DNA of 64,000 bases, from positions 1 to 64,000 of the forward strand of contig JAUSNO010000038.1 in assembly GCA_030645915.1 (NCBI GenBank), read 5' to 3'. The notes beneath the pieces were generated by a model. That model was not told the DNA's origin. It worked only from the letters and a program-made list of their open reading frames with translations, and made no database searches. Of this stretch, positions 54,239 through 64,000 are shown piece after piece; position 1 is the first letter of the stretch; every line of letters starts with the position of its first letter. Source of the DNA: Undibacterium sp. (lineage in GTDB: Bacteria > Pseudomonadota > Gammaproteobacteria > Burkholderiales > Burkholderiaceae_D). The position numbers and the translations under genes were made by a program.

Positions 54239-57200
54239 TCAATCGATCACAAATACGATTGCTTCATGGTCGTTCTTATCATCAATGAGGGGGATGATTC
54301 CGTCAGAAAGTTCTACGCCATCCAACATCACTTTGCCGGTTACCGTAGGTGATTGGTTTTTTGTAATCGTGATTTGATAGACGGTATCTCTGTATCGATA
54401 ATTCACTCGATAGCTAGTCCACTCCTTTGGAAGACAAGGAGTAATAATGAGTTTATCGTTTTCCAGTTTTATCCCAAGCAAGGATTCAATGATCAAACGG
54501 TACATCCAGCCTGACGAGCCTGTGTACCAGGTCCAGCCACCTCGTCCCACATGAGGCGAAACAGCGTAAACGTCGGCAGCGATGACATAGGGTTCAACCT
54601 CATATCTGGCTATATCAATGTCCGTCTTTCCATGATTAACCGGATTGATCATGCGCATCAATTCCCAGGCGCGCTGTTTGTTGGCGTCTCCACCCAACTT
54701 GATAAATGCCATCGCGAGCCAGATCGCCGCGTGGGTATATTGACCTCCGTTTTCACGTACTCCCGGAACATATCCACGAATATAGCCGGGATGTTGATCT
54801 GATTTATCAAATGGCGGGTCGAGTAGTTGGATGAATGCCTCCTTATTCCTGACAAGCCTGCGGTCAGCCGCTTGCATCGCCAGGCTTGTTCGATCCGGAG
54901 CACCTGCACCAGACAATACCGACCAGCTTTGTGAAATCGAATCGATCTGACATTCGACATTTTGTGCAGATCCAAGCGGTGTTCCATCATCAAAATAGGC
55001 GCGACGATACCATTCACCATCCCAAGCCTGGGCTTCTATATTTTGGCGTAACTTGTTTGCTTCATTTTGGCATTTTTGGGAAAATAGCAGGCCGTTGCGA
55101 AGTGTCACCACCTCAGAAAAACGCATCAAGACTTCGTATAGGAAAAAACTCAACCAGACACTTTCGCCTTTACCTCGTTCACCGACTTTGTCCATGCCAT
55201 CGTTCCAATCACATGAACCAATGAGTGAGAGTCCGTGTTCGCCAAATTTCAGACCTCTTTCAATCGCTCGTACGCAGTGCTCATAAAGGCTAGCGACCTG
55301 TGCAGAACGGCTTGGCAGATCATAATATGAATCTTCATCGGGATTGACAGGACGACCTTCGATAAATTGCACCATTTCATCCAACACAGCCGTGTCCCCG
55401 GTACTGGTAACATATCGATGGACCGCTAGAGGCAGCCAAAGATAATCGTCGGAGCAATGGGTACGAACGCCTCGACCTGTGGGTGGGTGCCACCAATGCT
55501 GTACATCGCCTTCAGTGAACTGATGAGCTGCGCACAATAACAAATGCTCGCGCAATAATTTTGGCTCGGTGTGCACCAAGGCCATTGTGTCCTGCAACTG
55601 ATCACGGAATCCATACGCCCCCCCTGATTGATAATATCCACTGCGTGCCCATAGGCGGCAAGCAATGGTTTGATACATTAACCAGCCGTTTGCAATGACA
55701 TCCAAAGATGGGTCAGGCGTATGAATCTGGACCGCGCCCAAGGTTCGTTTCCAGTAAGTCCGAACCGCGTTGAGCGCTTCATGTGCAGCCTTTGCGCCGC
55801 GATGTTGTTGTACAAGCTGACTGACATCGCTCTGACGACTTTCTGCCATTCCCAACATGAACACCATCTCGCGTTGTTCTCCTTGAGTCAGTTCAAACTG
55901 CATCTGTATCGCTGCACATGGATCAAGCCCAGCACCTATCTTTCCGGACAAACAAATATGCTCCATCGCAACGGGATTCTGTAATGATCTGTTGCGACCA
56001 ATAAATTCATTCCGGTCACCGCTGAGAGTGCGTGAACTAGTATCAAGATCAAAAAAAGCGGTGCGTTGAGGAATCTCAGTGTTATACGGATTGCGTGCGC
56101 ATAGAGTATTAGTTGTCGGTTCAATCTCGGTAATAATATGCATCATTGATTTTGGACGTAGATCACCTAGAACCCATTCAACATAGCCAGTGGCAGACAA
56201 TTTACGTTTTTTTGTGGATTCGTTTTTAATGCGTAATACTGAATATTTAATTGGTGCATCAAGCGCAACATAAACGGTCAACTCGGAAATAATACCGTCC
56301 TCATTATGCTTAAACACACTGTAGCCGAATCCATGACGCGTGACATACTCACCTTCACCACGGCAAGGCAATGGGGTAGGTGACCAATACCGTCCAGTTT
56401 CTTCATCACGTAAATAGAATACCTCTCCACCAATATCGCTGACAGGGTCATTAGCCCAAGGTGTGAGACGGAACTCGTGTGCATTTTCTCCCCAGGTGTA
56501 AGCCTGTCCGCTTTCTGAAATGACGGTACCGAATTTTTTATTTGCCATCACATTTGCCCAAGGTGCGGGCGTGACGTGTTCAGCTGATGTGGAAATGACA
56601 TATTCCTGACCATCAAGCGTAAAACCTCCTATGCCGTTTGAAAGAATCAGATCTGGGGTTGATAAAGTTTTTCCCTTTACTTGATTTGACAAGGATGGAT
56701 TGTGAACGGAAACAAAGCTGGGCGATAAACTGGGGACCAAACGTGGCATACGAATGTCCGGCGGCTCACGACGATTTATCTGTTCGGTCAAAGTGCCACG
56801 GCGATCGCTCAAAATAACCCGTGCCACTGACTGAAATAGGATGCGATCCTCGTTGGATATCTGATCTAATATGCGAACAAAAATGCCTCCTGGTCTATCC
56901 ATAGTATGCATGCCAGTGACAGATGAAATTAACCTCAATATATGCTCTTGCAATGATTGCCGATAGCCGTTATGTTCTTCGTTCCAGATTATCAGATCAA
57001 CTACCAGTCCCTTCGATCGCCAATAAGAGTGCGCCTGCACTAGTTGACGTACCAATTCAATATTCGTTTGGTTTTTTATTTGTACCAAGACTATGGGAAG
57101 ATCCCCGGAAATGGCTGAACTCCATAGACCGGATTGGCCTCGGTGATTACGAATAAGAATGCTGGCATCAGCACGCAATTGAGAATTGACATAAATCACC

Positions 57201-60200
57201 GAACCAGCCAGACGGCCATATAGCTGTGCATCAGCATCACTAGCGTTAAGCTGACGTAACATCACTTGATTTTGGGTCCAGGATAATTCAACAACACGAT
57301 CAGCCAGATGATGATCTTGATATTTTTCGATCAGTTCAAGGCAGTTGTTACGTGACTCCGCGATGCCTGTCACGATATCAAAGCTCACGGATTGCTCTGG
57401 CCCCAGTGTGATCTGGGCACGTATTGCCACAATAGGATCGAGTACCGAGCCCTGACTGTCTGTTAATCGCCCGGGTGCTTCCATAGCGTGCGGGGCGACT
57501 ACAGTCTTGCCTCTGCCAATAAATTGTAGTCGGTCTGTTTCGTAAGATGTCGAATCAACTTCAATGCCATGCACCGACACAAGATGAAACATCCAGGGAT
57601 TTTTTTCGTTCTTTGAGCGTGGACGACGATTGCATAATATCGCATGTTGCGAATGCACAATCTCAGTCTGGACGAACAAATTGCCAAATGCCGGATGCAT
57701 TGCATCAGCCGCGGCAGATTCCAGTACTACTTCTGCATAACTGGTAATGTCAATCGTTCTGCGAATTTGGGAGTGATTAACAATGCGTGTGCGCCGCAAC
57801 TCGATATCATCTTCTGGTGAAACGACGATTTCGGTATGCATATTAAAATTATTGTCATTGCGACGAAATTCAGCACGTCCCTCGGAAAAAATAACTTCAT
57901 AGTTACTTGGTCGCTTCAACGTTGGTTGAAATGTAGTTGACCAGAATTGGCCATTTTCGATTTCTCGAACATAACAAAATGAGCCCCAGTGATCGCGCGT
58001 GGTGTCTTCGCGCCACCGGGTAACCGCGATATCATTCCAGCGGCTGTAACTACCGCCAGCGCTAGTGATCATCACATGATAATGGCCATTCGATAATAAC
58101 TGAACTTCCGGAGTACGAGGATCAGCGCGTTGCAACACACGCATTTGCGCTTTCTGATTACTTGATGTAGTGCGTATGTCGGCAAGTTCCGTGGTGTTGG
58201 AATAATGTGCCGTTGCTTTTGGCGTTCGCTCATGAAGCAATGGCATAGTTGCACGAAATAATGGATCTGATTTGAAGCGTGATTGCATTGGGCGGTCAAG
58301 CAAAACATAGGCTAGTGATAAAAAACCCATGCCTTGATGATGCGTCATGAATGAACGTATAACAGTATTGTTATGGCCACGCGGCAACCGTGATGGCGTG
58401 TAATCGATAGCTTCATAAAATCCAAATTTCCCTTCAAATCCTTGCCTGGATAATTCTTGGAGATTCTTGCACGCTTCTTCCGGATTGATCATCAATGCCA
58501 TCATTGAGGCATATGGTGCAATCACGAGATCATCGCCAAGACCACGCTTAAAACCAAGACCTGGCACACCAAATGCGCGATATTGATAATTTAGGCTGGC
58601 ATCGAATGCGTTATAGCCAGATTCTGAAATACCCCAGGGAACACCACGTTGTTTCCCATATTCAATATGTCGCTGTACCGCTGATCGATAGGTCTGATCG
58701 AGCAGGGTATTGTTAAACGTCGGCATCACCAAGAGAGGCATCAGGTATTCAAACATTGAACCGCTCCACGACAACAAGATCGGCTCTCCACCTGCGACGG
58801 TTAATTGGCGTCCGAGCGCGAACCAACTTTCCTGTGGTAGTTGACCTTGCGCTATGGCGACAAATGTCGCCAGTCTAGCTTCGGACGCTAATAAATCATA
58901 GCTGCTGACATCAAGGCGACGTTCTGTGACGTTATAACCAATCGCCAGCAAATGAGTGGCTGGTTCATATAAAAAATCAAAGTCCATTTGTGCGAACACT
59001 GCCACTTGCAAGACTAGCTTATCAATGACTAGCAGACGTTCCGCAGCACGACAACTGCCTTGTTTTAATGCATGCAAGAAGAGAGAAATACTATCTTTGT
59101 CTTTTGGCAGGATATTTTCGGTAAGTTTTTTTTCTAGCAAACTTGCTACACTCGTATGAAGAAGTGATAGGTCATGCAATGTCGGAATTTGAGTCAAAGC
59201 AGGAAACTCATTGATCCAAGCTGCTGTCGTTAGCATTTGTGCCCACGGCGTCAGTTCGCGCATTTCGTCTAAGGCCATGCGACACTGACTTGCAAGGGCT
59301 TTAGCCCAGACATGGAGTGGGGAATCTGAAGAGAACTCGAGATGCGAAAGAAAGTTTTCTGCACAGTGATTGAGTCGTTCAAGGCAGTTGAATGTGACGA
59401 TAAGAGAATCAGTCAGGTCGTGGCAAACGAATTCTAGATCTCGCTCAAATGGGAGTAGTCTTTCACGTTGCGCATCATTGGAAATATCTATCAAAATTTT
59501 AAACGTGACACCAAGGCCTGAAAATGTTCTTGGACCAATAATTGGCATACCTGCCAAATCAATTAACGCAGGGCGCATTGTAAGTAAATGTCCGGCAAGA
59601 TTGCCACTATCTACCGAAGAGACATACATAGGGTGTAATGGCCGGAGGGATTGTGTATCGTACCAATTATAAAAATGTCCTTGATATCGCTCCAGATTGG
59701 ACATTGTTTGCAAGGTGTTTTTTGACCGGTCTATCAATTGCCCTGCGGTGATATAACCGAAGTCATATGCAGTCACATTTGATAGCAGTGAGATACCTAT
59801 ATTAGTTGGTGATGTGCGGTGCGCTACTACGGCAAGGGGATATTCTTGGACGTTATCCGGCGGCAAATAATGATCTTCTTTATTTACGTAATTTTCAAAA
59901 AACAACCATGTCTTACGCGACAATGACTTTAAAAACTGCGTTTGTTTATATGTCAGTTTCAATGGATGCGGTTTTATCGGTTGACTTATCCAGTACGCGA
60001 TTAAGGGGGAAACCAGCCATAGCAATAGCACAGGGGTAGCCGATGCCAACTTAAATGGTTCGTTCATCAGCAGATATGCAAATATCAAAAGCGTAAATAA
60101 TGAGGCAAACCACATCATTTTCAAATAGGACAGCAGGTCGTTTTTTACCTGTTGATTCGATTCACTTGATGGATTCCATTCCAATAGTTTTTTCCGGGAA

Positions 60201-63028
60201 AAAAAAATCCGCCAATGCGTTCGAATAATGGCATCAAGACTAATCGCAGCCTCGTACGGAAGGAAGCTCAAGGTAAGCGCTGCGTGAAAATAGTGTTGCC
60301 CCGTAGATTCCAGTGCACTAAAGAAATGTTGACGATAAAACATATCGCTTGGCTTATGCAAAAGATCAAAAATGAATGTAAATGTCGCAGGAAGGAAGAG
60401 AACGGCAATCGCAGCACCGGTCAGGAACACGCTGGGCTGTAACCATATCCAGGCACAAAACAAAAAAATTGTCAGCGCAATCGGAACTACGCTTCGGCGG
60501 AGATTATCGATTAATTTCCAGCGTGATAACGGAGAGAGGGGATTGCGGTACCTGACGATCTTACCCGTTAGGGCATCGCGTACTCCCGGTACGCTCGGCA
60601 GCAACCAGGCTGCAATTTGCCAGTCGCCACGTATCCAGCGATGGCGGCGGCGAATATCGGCGTTATAGCTGGACGGGTGACGCTCATAAAGTTGCACATC
60701 GCTTAAAAGCCCAGCACGCGCATAACATCCCTCTAATAGATCATGGCTAAGGATGCGGTTTTCTGGCATACGCCCCTTTAGTGCGGTCTCGAACGCATCA
60801 ATTTCGTAGATTCCTTTTCCGATAAAAGAACCTTCTCCGAATATGTCTTGATAGACATCGGAAACCGACCGCGTATATGGGTCTATCCCAATGTCTCCGC
60901 CACAAAGCAGCTCGAAACGTGACGCATTTGTCCCTGGCAAGCTCACTGCCACACGCGGTTGCAGAATTCCATAGCCACCGAAAACTCGTTGGTGATTTTC
61001 GTCATATAGGGCACGATTTAGCGGGTGTGCCATCGTTGCCACGAATTTTTTTGCAGCGTCGCGAGGCAGCTCAGTATCAACATCAAGCGTGATCACATAT
61101 CGGATACCCATCAGATTATCCGTATTGCCAACGATCGTAGGGAATGTTTTTTGTATCTCTGTCGTGGAACGTAAAAAACTGTTGAGATCGCCTAATTTGC
61201 CACGTTTCCGTTCGTATCCCATCCATATTTTTTCCTGTTCATTCCAACACCTTGAACGATGCAGAAGTAAAAAATTATCGCTGCCACCACTAAAATCGTG
61301 AGAGGCTTTATATTTATCATTTAATTGTTCAATGTTTTTTTTAATATGACGCAATAAATCATCATCTTCTGGCATTGTTTCTGAAAGTGCATCCGCGAAA
61401 TCCGTCAATAAACAAAACCGCAGATGTTTGTCCTGATTGGCAAGAAATCGCAATTCGAGCGCTTCGGTCAGACTGTCGATATTTGATTTGGTAAATAACA
61501 TAGATGGAATGACGATCAAACTACTTGATTCCAGGGGAATGCCATCGGAAAAATCCATACGCGGCAGCGGATGCGGTTGAACGATGATAGTGGAAATCCA
61601 GTTAATCAAAGCAATCGCAAGTTGGCTTGATGCGATAAAAAATATTGGAATTAACATTGCGACCAGCCACTCTTCAGTCCTATCAACAATTACTCTATTC
61701 GTAATGACTCCGGTAAAAATCATAGTAAGAAGCAAGATACTTGACAGATAAATAGTTAAAGGCGACTCGCTGCCAACCCGACGTAGTGCGTCGTTCAGAG
61801 ATGCACGAAATTCCGCGGCTCGCTCCAGATCTCTCTGACCTCGGTCAATCAAAAAATAGCCCACATGTGTCGCACGAACGTCAGCAACATTGCGAACCTT
61901 ATTCGCATTTGCAAAATCGATTGCGATCGTAGCCACATCAACTTCCGAGAATCTACTGTGTCTGGCAATTCTTTCGACTTCGTGACGATAATGATCGCGT
62001 GTCGCAAAATCCATTTTTGAATAAATATCAGCGGGATCTCTGCGTAGAACGTGTTCTATCACACTCATATTTTCAACAAATTCACGCCAGTCCATTGCAT
62101 TGAGAGCACGCAAACTAGCGATACTGTTGCTAATAGATACCTGATCAGCAGCCTGATGTTGTGATTCAAATTGCACTAAGTTTTCGATGGTTTGGCCTGT
62201 CTCAGCAAGTCGTTGTGACAACCATGAAAGAGGTAGAGTGAGCGCAGGACCTTGTCCATGCAATAACCTCACAAGCTCGGCAACAAATGAACTGTCTGTT
62301 GGAGGACTTGATCTCGCCATATCGGCAACCACCAGAATTAGATTGTTTGGATCTTTTTCTGCCGTTTCGGCCATTCTGTCAGCCCAGACACATGCTAGTT
62401 TACGTTTATTAAGTGTAGTAGCAAGACGTGTTGAGATCCGACGTAGATTTTCTATCAATGCCAGGCGTAACATGATCGGAATCGCCCATAACTCACCTAA
62501 TTTTAGTGTCGTCACCTGCTGATAAGCAATAACGAAAATTCTCAAACCTTCAGGATCTAGACGACCATCACCATGTGAAATAGTTTCTAGAGCGATGTCA
62601 TAAACACGTGGTCTGCCTGCTGATATGCCAGTAAGTAGGTTCGGCAATTCTTTGCTGTAATTTTTAGGAAGGTGTCTCTTGGCAATTCGAATATGTTCCT
62701 CAATCAGATAGAAATTATCAAGTAACCATTCTGCTGCGGGGGTCACTTGCCGACCAGACGTTATTGCTTCTGTTAATTGGTTGCATGTGTCGAGAATGAC
62801 TTCTTCATTTTCTGCGAGGCGAATGAGTAATTGATCACGTCCGCTAGTCGTACTCAATTTATGGGCGTTGGCGAGGATGCTTCCGTGTTGCTCCATCTGT
62901 GATGCGCTGAAAAGTTCAGCTCGAAATGGCAGCTCGTCACCGGCATGATCAACGCTACGATCGTTGCTGAACAATGCATTTTTAAATATTTGCAATTGAT
63001 CACGTAATGGATTGTGATGTGGTATCAC
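54239..63028 (-). CDS. ndvB: Cyclic beta-1,2-glucan synthase (NdvB/Cgs type)
   Basis: 2929 residues. N-terminal cytoplasmic region (1-405), membrane helices (about 410-470), GT84 domain (about 490-860; TLDVDTELPRD near 650, HRRHRWIRGDWQIAAWLLPS), further helices (about 870-1040), a glycoamylase-like domain (about 1090-1580; GISESGYNAFD, THHQGMG), and carbohydrate-binding plus GH94 phosphorylase domains to the end (GSCDWNDGMDKVG near 2608). In Rhizobiales this enzyme makes periplasmic cyclic glucans for osmoadaptation. Start is GTG with AGAAG eight bases upstream; the next Met is residue 45. Length fits the Cgs family. Confidence 0.93.
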   Translation of the reverse strand: MIPHHNPLRDQLQIFKNALFSNDRSVDHAGDELPFRAELFSASQMEQHGSILANAHKLSTTSGRDQLLIRLAENEEVILDTCNQLTEAITSGRQVTPAAEWLLDNFYLIEEHIRIAKRHLPKNYSKELPNLLTGISAGRPRVYDIALETISHGDGRLDPEGLRIFVIAYQQVTTLKLGELWAIPIMLRLALIENLRRISTRLATTLNKRKLACVWADRMAETAEKDPNNLILVVADMARSSPPTDSSFVAELVRLLHGQGPALTLPLSWLSQRLAETGQTIENLVQFESQHQAADQVSISNSIASLRALNAMDWREFVENMSVIEHVLRRDPADIYSKMDFATRDHYRHEVERIARHSRFSEVDVATIAIDFANANKVRNVADVRATHVGYFLIDRGQRDLERAAEFRASLNDALRRVGSESPLTIYLSSILLLTMIFTGVITNRVIVDRTEEWLVAMLIPIFFIASSQLAIALINWISTIIVQPHPLPRMDFSDGIPLESSSLIVIPSMLFTKSNIDSLTEALELRFLANQDKHLRFCLLTDFADALSETMPEDDDLLRHIKKNIEQLNDKYKASHDFSGGSDNFLLLHRSRCWNEQEKIWMGYERKRGKLGDLNSFLRSTTEIQKTFPTIVGNTDNLMGIRYVITLDVDTELPRDAAKKFVATMAHPLNRALYDENHQRVFGGYGILQPRVAVSLPGTNASRFELLCGGDIGIDPYTRSVSDVYQDIFGEGSFIGKGIYEIDAFETALKGRMPENRILSHDLLEGCYARAGLLSDVQLYERHPSSYNADIRRRHRWIRGDWQIAAWLLPSVPGVRDALTGKIVRYRNPLSPLSRWKLIDNLRRSVVPIALTIFLFCAWIWLQPSVFLTGAAIAVLFLPATFTFIFDLLHKPSDMFYRQHFFSALESTGQHYFHAALTLSFLPYEAAISLDAIIRTHWRIFFSRKKLLEWNPSSESNQQVKNDLLSYLKMMWFASLFTLLIFAYLLMNEPFKLASATPVLLLWLVSPLIAYWISQPIKPHPLKLTYKQTQFLKSLSRKTWLFFENYVNKEDHYLPPDNVQEYPLAVVAHRTSPTNIGISLLSNVTAYDFGYITAGQLIDRSKNTLQTMSNLERYQGHFYNWYDTQSLRPLHPMYVSSVDSGNLAGHLLTMRPALIDLAGMPIIGPRTFSGLGVTFKILIDISNDAQRERLLPFERDLEFVCHDLTDSLIVTFNCLERLNHCAENFLSHLEFSSDSPLHVWAKALASQCRMALDEMRELTPWAQMLTTAAWINEFPALTQIPTLHDLSLLHTSVASLLEKKLTENILPKDKDSISLFLHALKQGSCRAAERLLVIDKLVLQVAVFAQMDFDFLYEPATHLLAIGYNVTERRLDVSSYDLLASEARLATFVAIAQGQLPQESWFALGRQLTVAGGEPILLSWSGSMFEYLMPLLVMPTFNNTLLDQTYRSAVQRHIEYGKQRGVPWGISESGYNAFDASLNYQYRAFGVPGLGFKRGLGDDLVIAPYASMMALMINPEEACKNLQELSRQGFEGKFGFYEAIDYTPSRLPRGHNNTVIRSFMTHHQGMGFLSLAYVLLDRPMQSRFKSDPLFRATMPLLHERTPKATAHYSNTTELADIRTTSSNQKAQMRVLQRADPRTPEVQLLSNGHYHVMITSAGGSYSRWNDIAVTRWREDTTRDHWGSFCYVREIENGQFWSTTFQPTLKRPSNYEVIFSEGRAEFRRNDNNFNMHTEIVVSPEDDIELRRTRIVNHSQIRRTIDITSYAEVVLESAAADAMHPAFGNLFVQTEIVHSQHAILCNRRPRSKNEKNPWMFHLVSVHGIEVDSTSYETDRLQFIGRGKTVVAPHAMEAPGRLTDSQGSVLDPIVAIRAQITLGPEQSVSFDIVTGIAESRNNCLELIEKYQDHHLADRVVELSWTQNQVMLRQLNASDADAQLYGRLAGSVIYVNSQLRADASILIRNHRGQSGLWSSAISGDLPIVLVQIKNQTNIELVRQLVQAHSYWRSKGLVVDLIIWNEEHNGYRQSLQEHILRLISSVTGMHTMDRPGGIFVRILDQISNEDRILFQSVARVILSDRRGTLTEQINRREPPDIRMPRLVPSLSPSFVSVHNPSLSNQVKGKTLSTPDLILSNGIGGFTLDGQEYVISTSAEHVTPAPWANVMANKKFGTVISESGQAYTWGENAHEFRLTPWANDPVSDIGGEVFYLRDEETGRYWSPTPLPCRGEGEYVTRHGFGYSVFKHNEDGIISELTVYVALDAPIKYSVLRIKNESTKKRKLSATGYVEWVLGDLRPKSMMHIITEIEPTTNTLCARNPYNTEIPQRTAFFDLDTSSRTLSGDRNEFIGRNRSLQNPVAMEHICLSGKIGAGLDPCAAIQMQFELTQGEQREMVFMLGMAESRQSDVSQLVQQHRGAKAAHEALNAVRTYWKRTLGAVQIHTPDPSLDVIANGWLMYQTIACRLWARSGYYQSGGAYGFRDQLQDTMALVHTEPKLLREHLLLCAAHQFTEGDVQHWWHPPTGRGVRTHCSDDYLWLPLAVHRYVTSTGDTAVLDEMVQFIEGRPVNPDEDSYYDLPSRSAQVASLYEHCVRAIERGLKFGEHGLSLIGSCDWNDGMDKVGERGKGESVWLSFFLYEVLMRFSEVVTLRNGLLFSQKCQNEANKLRQNIEAQAWDGEWYRRAYFDDGTPLGSAQNVECQIDSISQSWSVLSGAGAPDRTSLAMQAADRRLVRNKEAFIQLLDPPFDKSDQHPGYIRGYVPGVRENGGQYTHAAIWLAMAFIKLGGDANKQRAWELMRMINPVNHGKTDIDIARYEVEPYVIAADVYAVSPHVGRGGWTWYTGSSGWMYRLIIESLLGIKLENDKLIITPCLPKEWTSYRVNYRYRDTVYQITITKNQSPTVTGKVMLDGVELSDGIIPLIDDKNDHEAIVFVID

Positions 63029-63411
63029 CTCAGATGCTTCTTTCTATTCGAAGTCTTTGAATGAACTAATTAGGATTTCATTGCAATCATAAAAAAATCG
63101 CAACCTTGATGCACTCTTTAGCTTTTACTGATCTGGCCGTCACATAATATTTAAAAGCGTCTGCAGATCATTTAATTTGAATATTTTTAGTTGAAATATC
63201 CAATTTAAATATTTAGCAATACTCACATCCGCCTGATTTATTCACTTTTATTTGATCCTGGAATCCTCGCAAGCGTACAAAATAGATAGGATTTGGCAAA
63301 TACCATAATTGCTTAGAAATGACTACATGGATTCAGGTATTTATAAGACTATTATTAATTACAGCCTACAGAATTTAATACTATTGATACTCATTGGAAT
63401 GTGCGGTTAGG
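63029..63411. other. 383-bp A/T-rich gap
   Basis: Between the glucan synthase start and the end of the EAL gene. It must contain the synthase promoter, but no convincing hexamers, FNR-type box or terminator were recognised. Confidence 0.5.
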
Positions 63412-64000
63412 CTAGTGTTGCCATATCCAATTACCAGGATCTTTGTTTTCCATTAAGAAACTTTCTAACTCATCTCCCGGTAGTGGTCCGCTATAAAAAT
63501 ACCCTTGCATCTCATCACAACCTTGAGCAAGGAGCAATTTCATCTGTTCGTTTGTCTCGACCCCTTCTGCAATTACCTTTAGACGCAAACTGTGACCTAA
63601 TAAAATGATGATTTGTGCAATCGCAGCATTATCTTTATCCTTAACGATGTTGCTCACAAAGCTAATGTCAATTTTTAGCCTATCCACTGGCAGATGCTTG
63701 AGATAACTTAAGCTAGAATATCCAGTGCCAAAATCATCTATCGTGAGTTGTAGACCAAGCGCCTTTAGCTGAGTTAGTGTCAGCATAAATTTTTCCGAAT
63801 TTTCAAGCGCCAGACTTTCAGTCAGTTCCAGTTCGAGATATTTTGCCGCCAATCCTGTCTCAGCCAATACCGTTGTTACCATCTGTGTCAAATTATTGTT
63901 TCTGAACTGACGTGCAGATAAGTTAACTGCCATGGTCATTGCCGGAAAACCTGCGTCTTGCCATGTTTTTGCCTGAGTGCACGCTGTTCTTAACACCCAT
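63412..64000 (-). CDS. EAL domain c-di-GMP phosphodiesterase (5' part off the window)
   Basis: About 195 C-terminal residues, entered in frame from the right edge (WVLRTACTQAKTW). The visible EAL-domain residues are intact: NLSARQF, ELELTES (metal Glu), DDFGTGYSSL (two metal Asp), LKIDISFV (Lys/Asp) and IAEGVE. The name-giving EAL motif and any sensory or GGDEF domain lie outside. Predicted to hydrolyse c-di-GMP. Confidence 0.92.
   Translation of the reverse strand, partial: WVLRTACTQAKTWQDAGFPAMTMAVNLSARQFRNNNLTQMVTTVLAETGLAAKYLELELTESLALENSEKFMLTLTQLKALGLQLTIDDFGTGYSSLSYLKHLPVDRLKIDISFVSNIVKDKDNAAIAQIIILLGHSLRLKVIAEGVETNEQMKLLLAQGCDEMQGYFYSGPLPGDELESFLMENKDPGNWIWQH

Overview
The window reads as chromosomal DNA of a betaproteobacterium, most likely Burkholderiales and close to Oxalobacteraceae (Herminiimonas/Herbaspirillum/Glaciimonas type). 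This rests on the alaA-hom pair, the mltG-tmk-holB-pilZ run, a PIN-PhoH protein with a Lys/Ala-rich head, a DUF3369 response regulator and an arn locus with arnA split into two genes. It is a recognition-based inference; no database search was possible. No rRNA, tRNA, CRISPR array, prophage or intact transposase was seen.

Layout. 1-1540: 5' part of a REC-DUF3369-GGDEF regulator leaving the left edge. 1.8-13.8 kb: one long minus-strand run, read right to left, made of a Mth938-like gene, arnT, a membrane sulfatase-fold enzyme, a small SMR-type transporter, arnB, arnC, the two arnA halves and arnD, then bcp and a PIN-PhoH gene. It would make and attach 4-amino-4-deoxy-L-arabinose (L-Ara4N) to lipid A. 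14.1-16.7 kb: alaA and hom, closed by a strong bidirectional terminator. 16.8-23.7 kb: housekeeping genes (NRDE/TANGO2, DUF4936, ygfZ, mltG, tmk, holB, pilZ, a GNAT acetyltransferase, rlmJ). 23.7-31.9 kb: two signalling modules on the minus strand: a CheB-CheR-PAS-histidine kinase fusion with a NarL-type regulator, and a Cache-HAMP-PAS-PAS-HK-REC hybrid kinase coupled to a lone receiver. A 51-codon gene lies between them.

32-63 kb is an accessory stress island: CHAD protein, TPM/TPM/LemA, phosphoribosyltransferase + alpha/beta hydrolase + erythromycin-esterase-like enzyme, two-domain universal stress protein, a solo GroEL, a CBS-pair protein, a glycine-zipper lipoprotein, a cyclopropane fatty acid synthase, a ribbon-helix-helix/flavodoxin operon, a DegP remnant, three BON proteins and a DUF5335 protein, a kinase, a PRPP synthetase paralogue, Hsp20-Lon, and a 2929-residue NdvB-like cyclic beta-1,2-glucan synthase. 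An EAL protein runs off the right edge.

Three observations stand out. (1) Five intergenic matches to TTGA-N6-TCAA, the core of the FNR/ANR box, lie between 35.6 and 47.8 kb, and none was found in the intergenic regions of the left half. The island therefore looks like a low-oxygen stress regulon, in the manner of the lxa locus of Burkholderia cenocepacia. (2) About 47954-48138 carries five consecutive hairpins, the last followed by a T-rich tract, with a -10-like hexamer just upstream: a candidate structured RNA of no family I recognise. (3) The solo GroEL has Ser where the ATPase residue Asp52 normally sits, and lacks both a GroES partner and the GGM tail. A 236-bp MITE-like element abuts the CHAD gene at the left border of the island.
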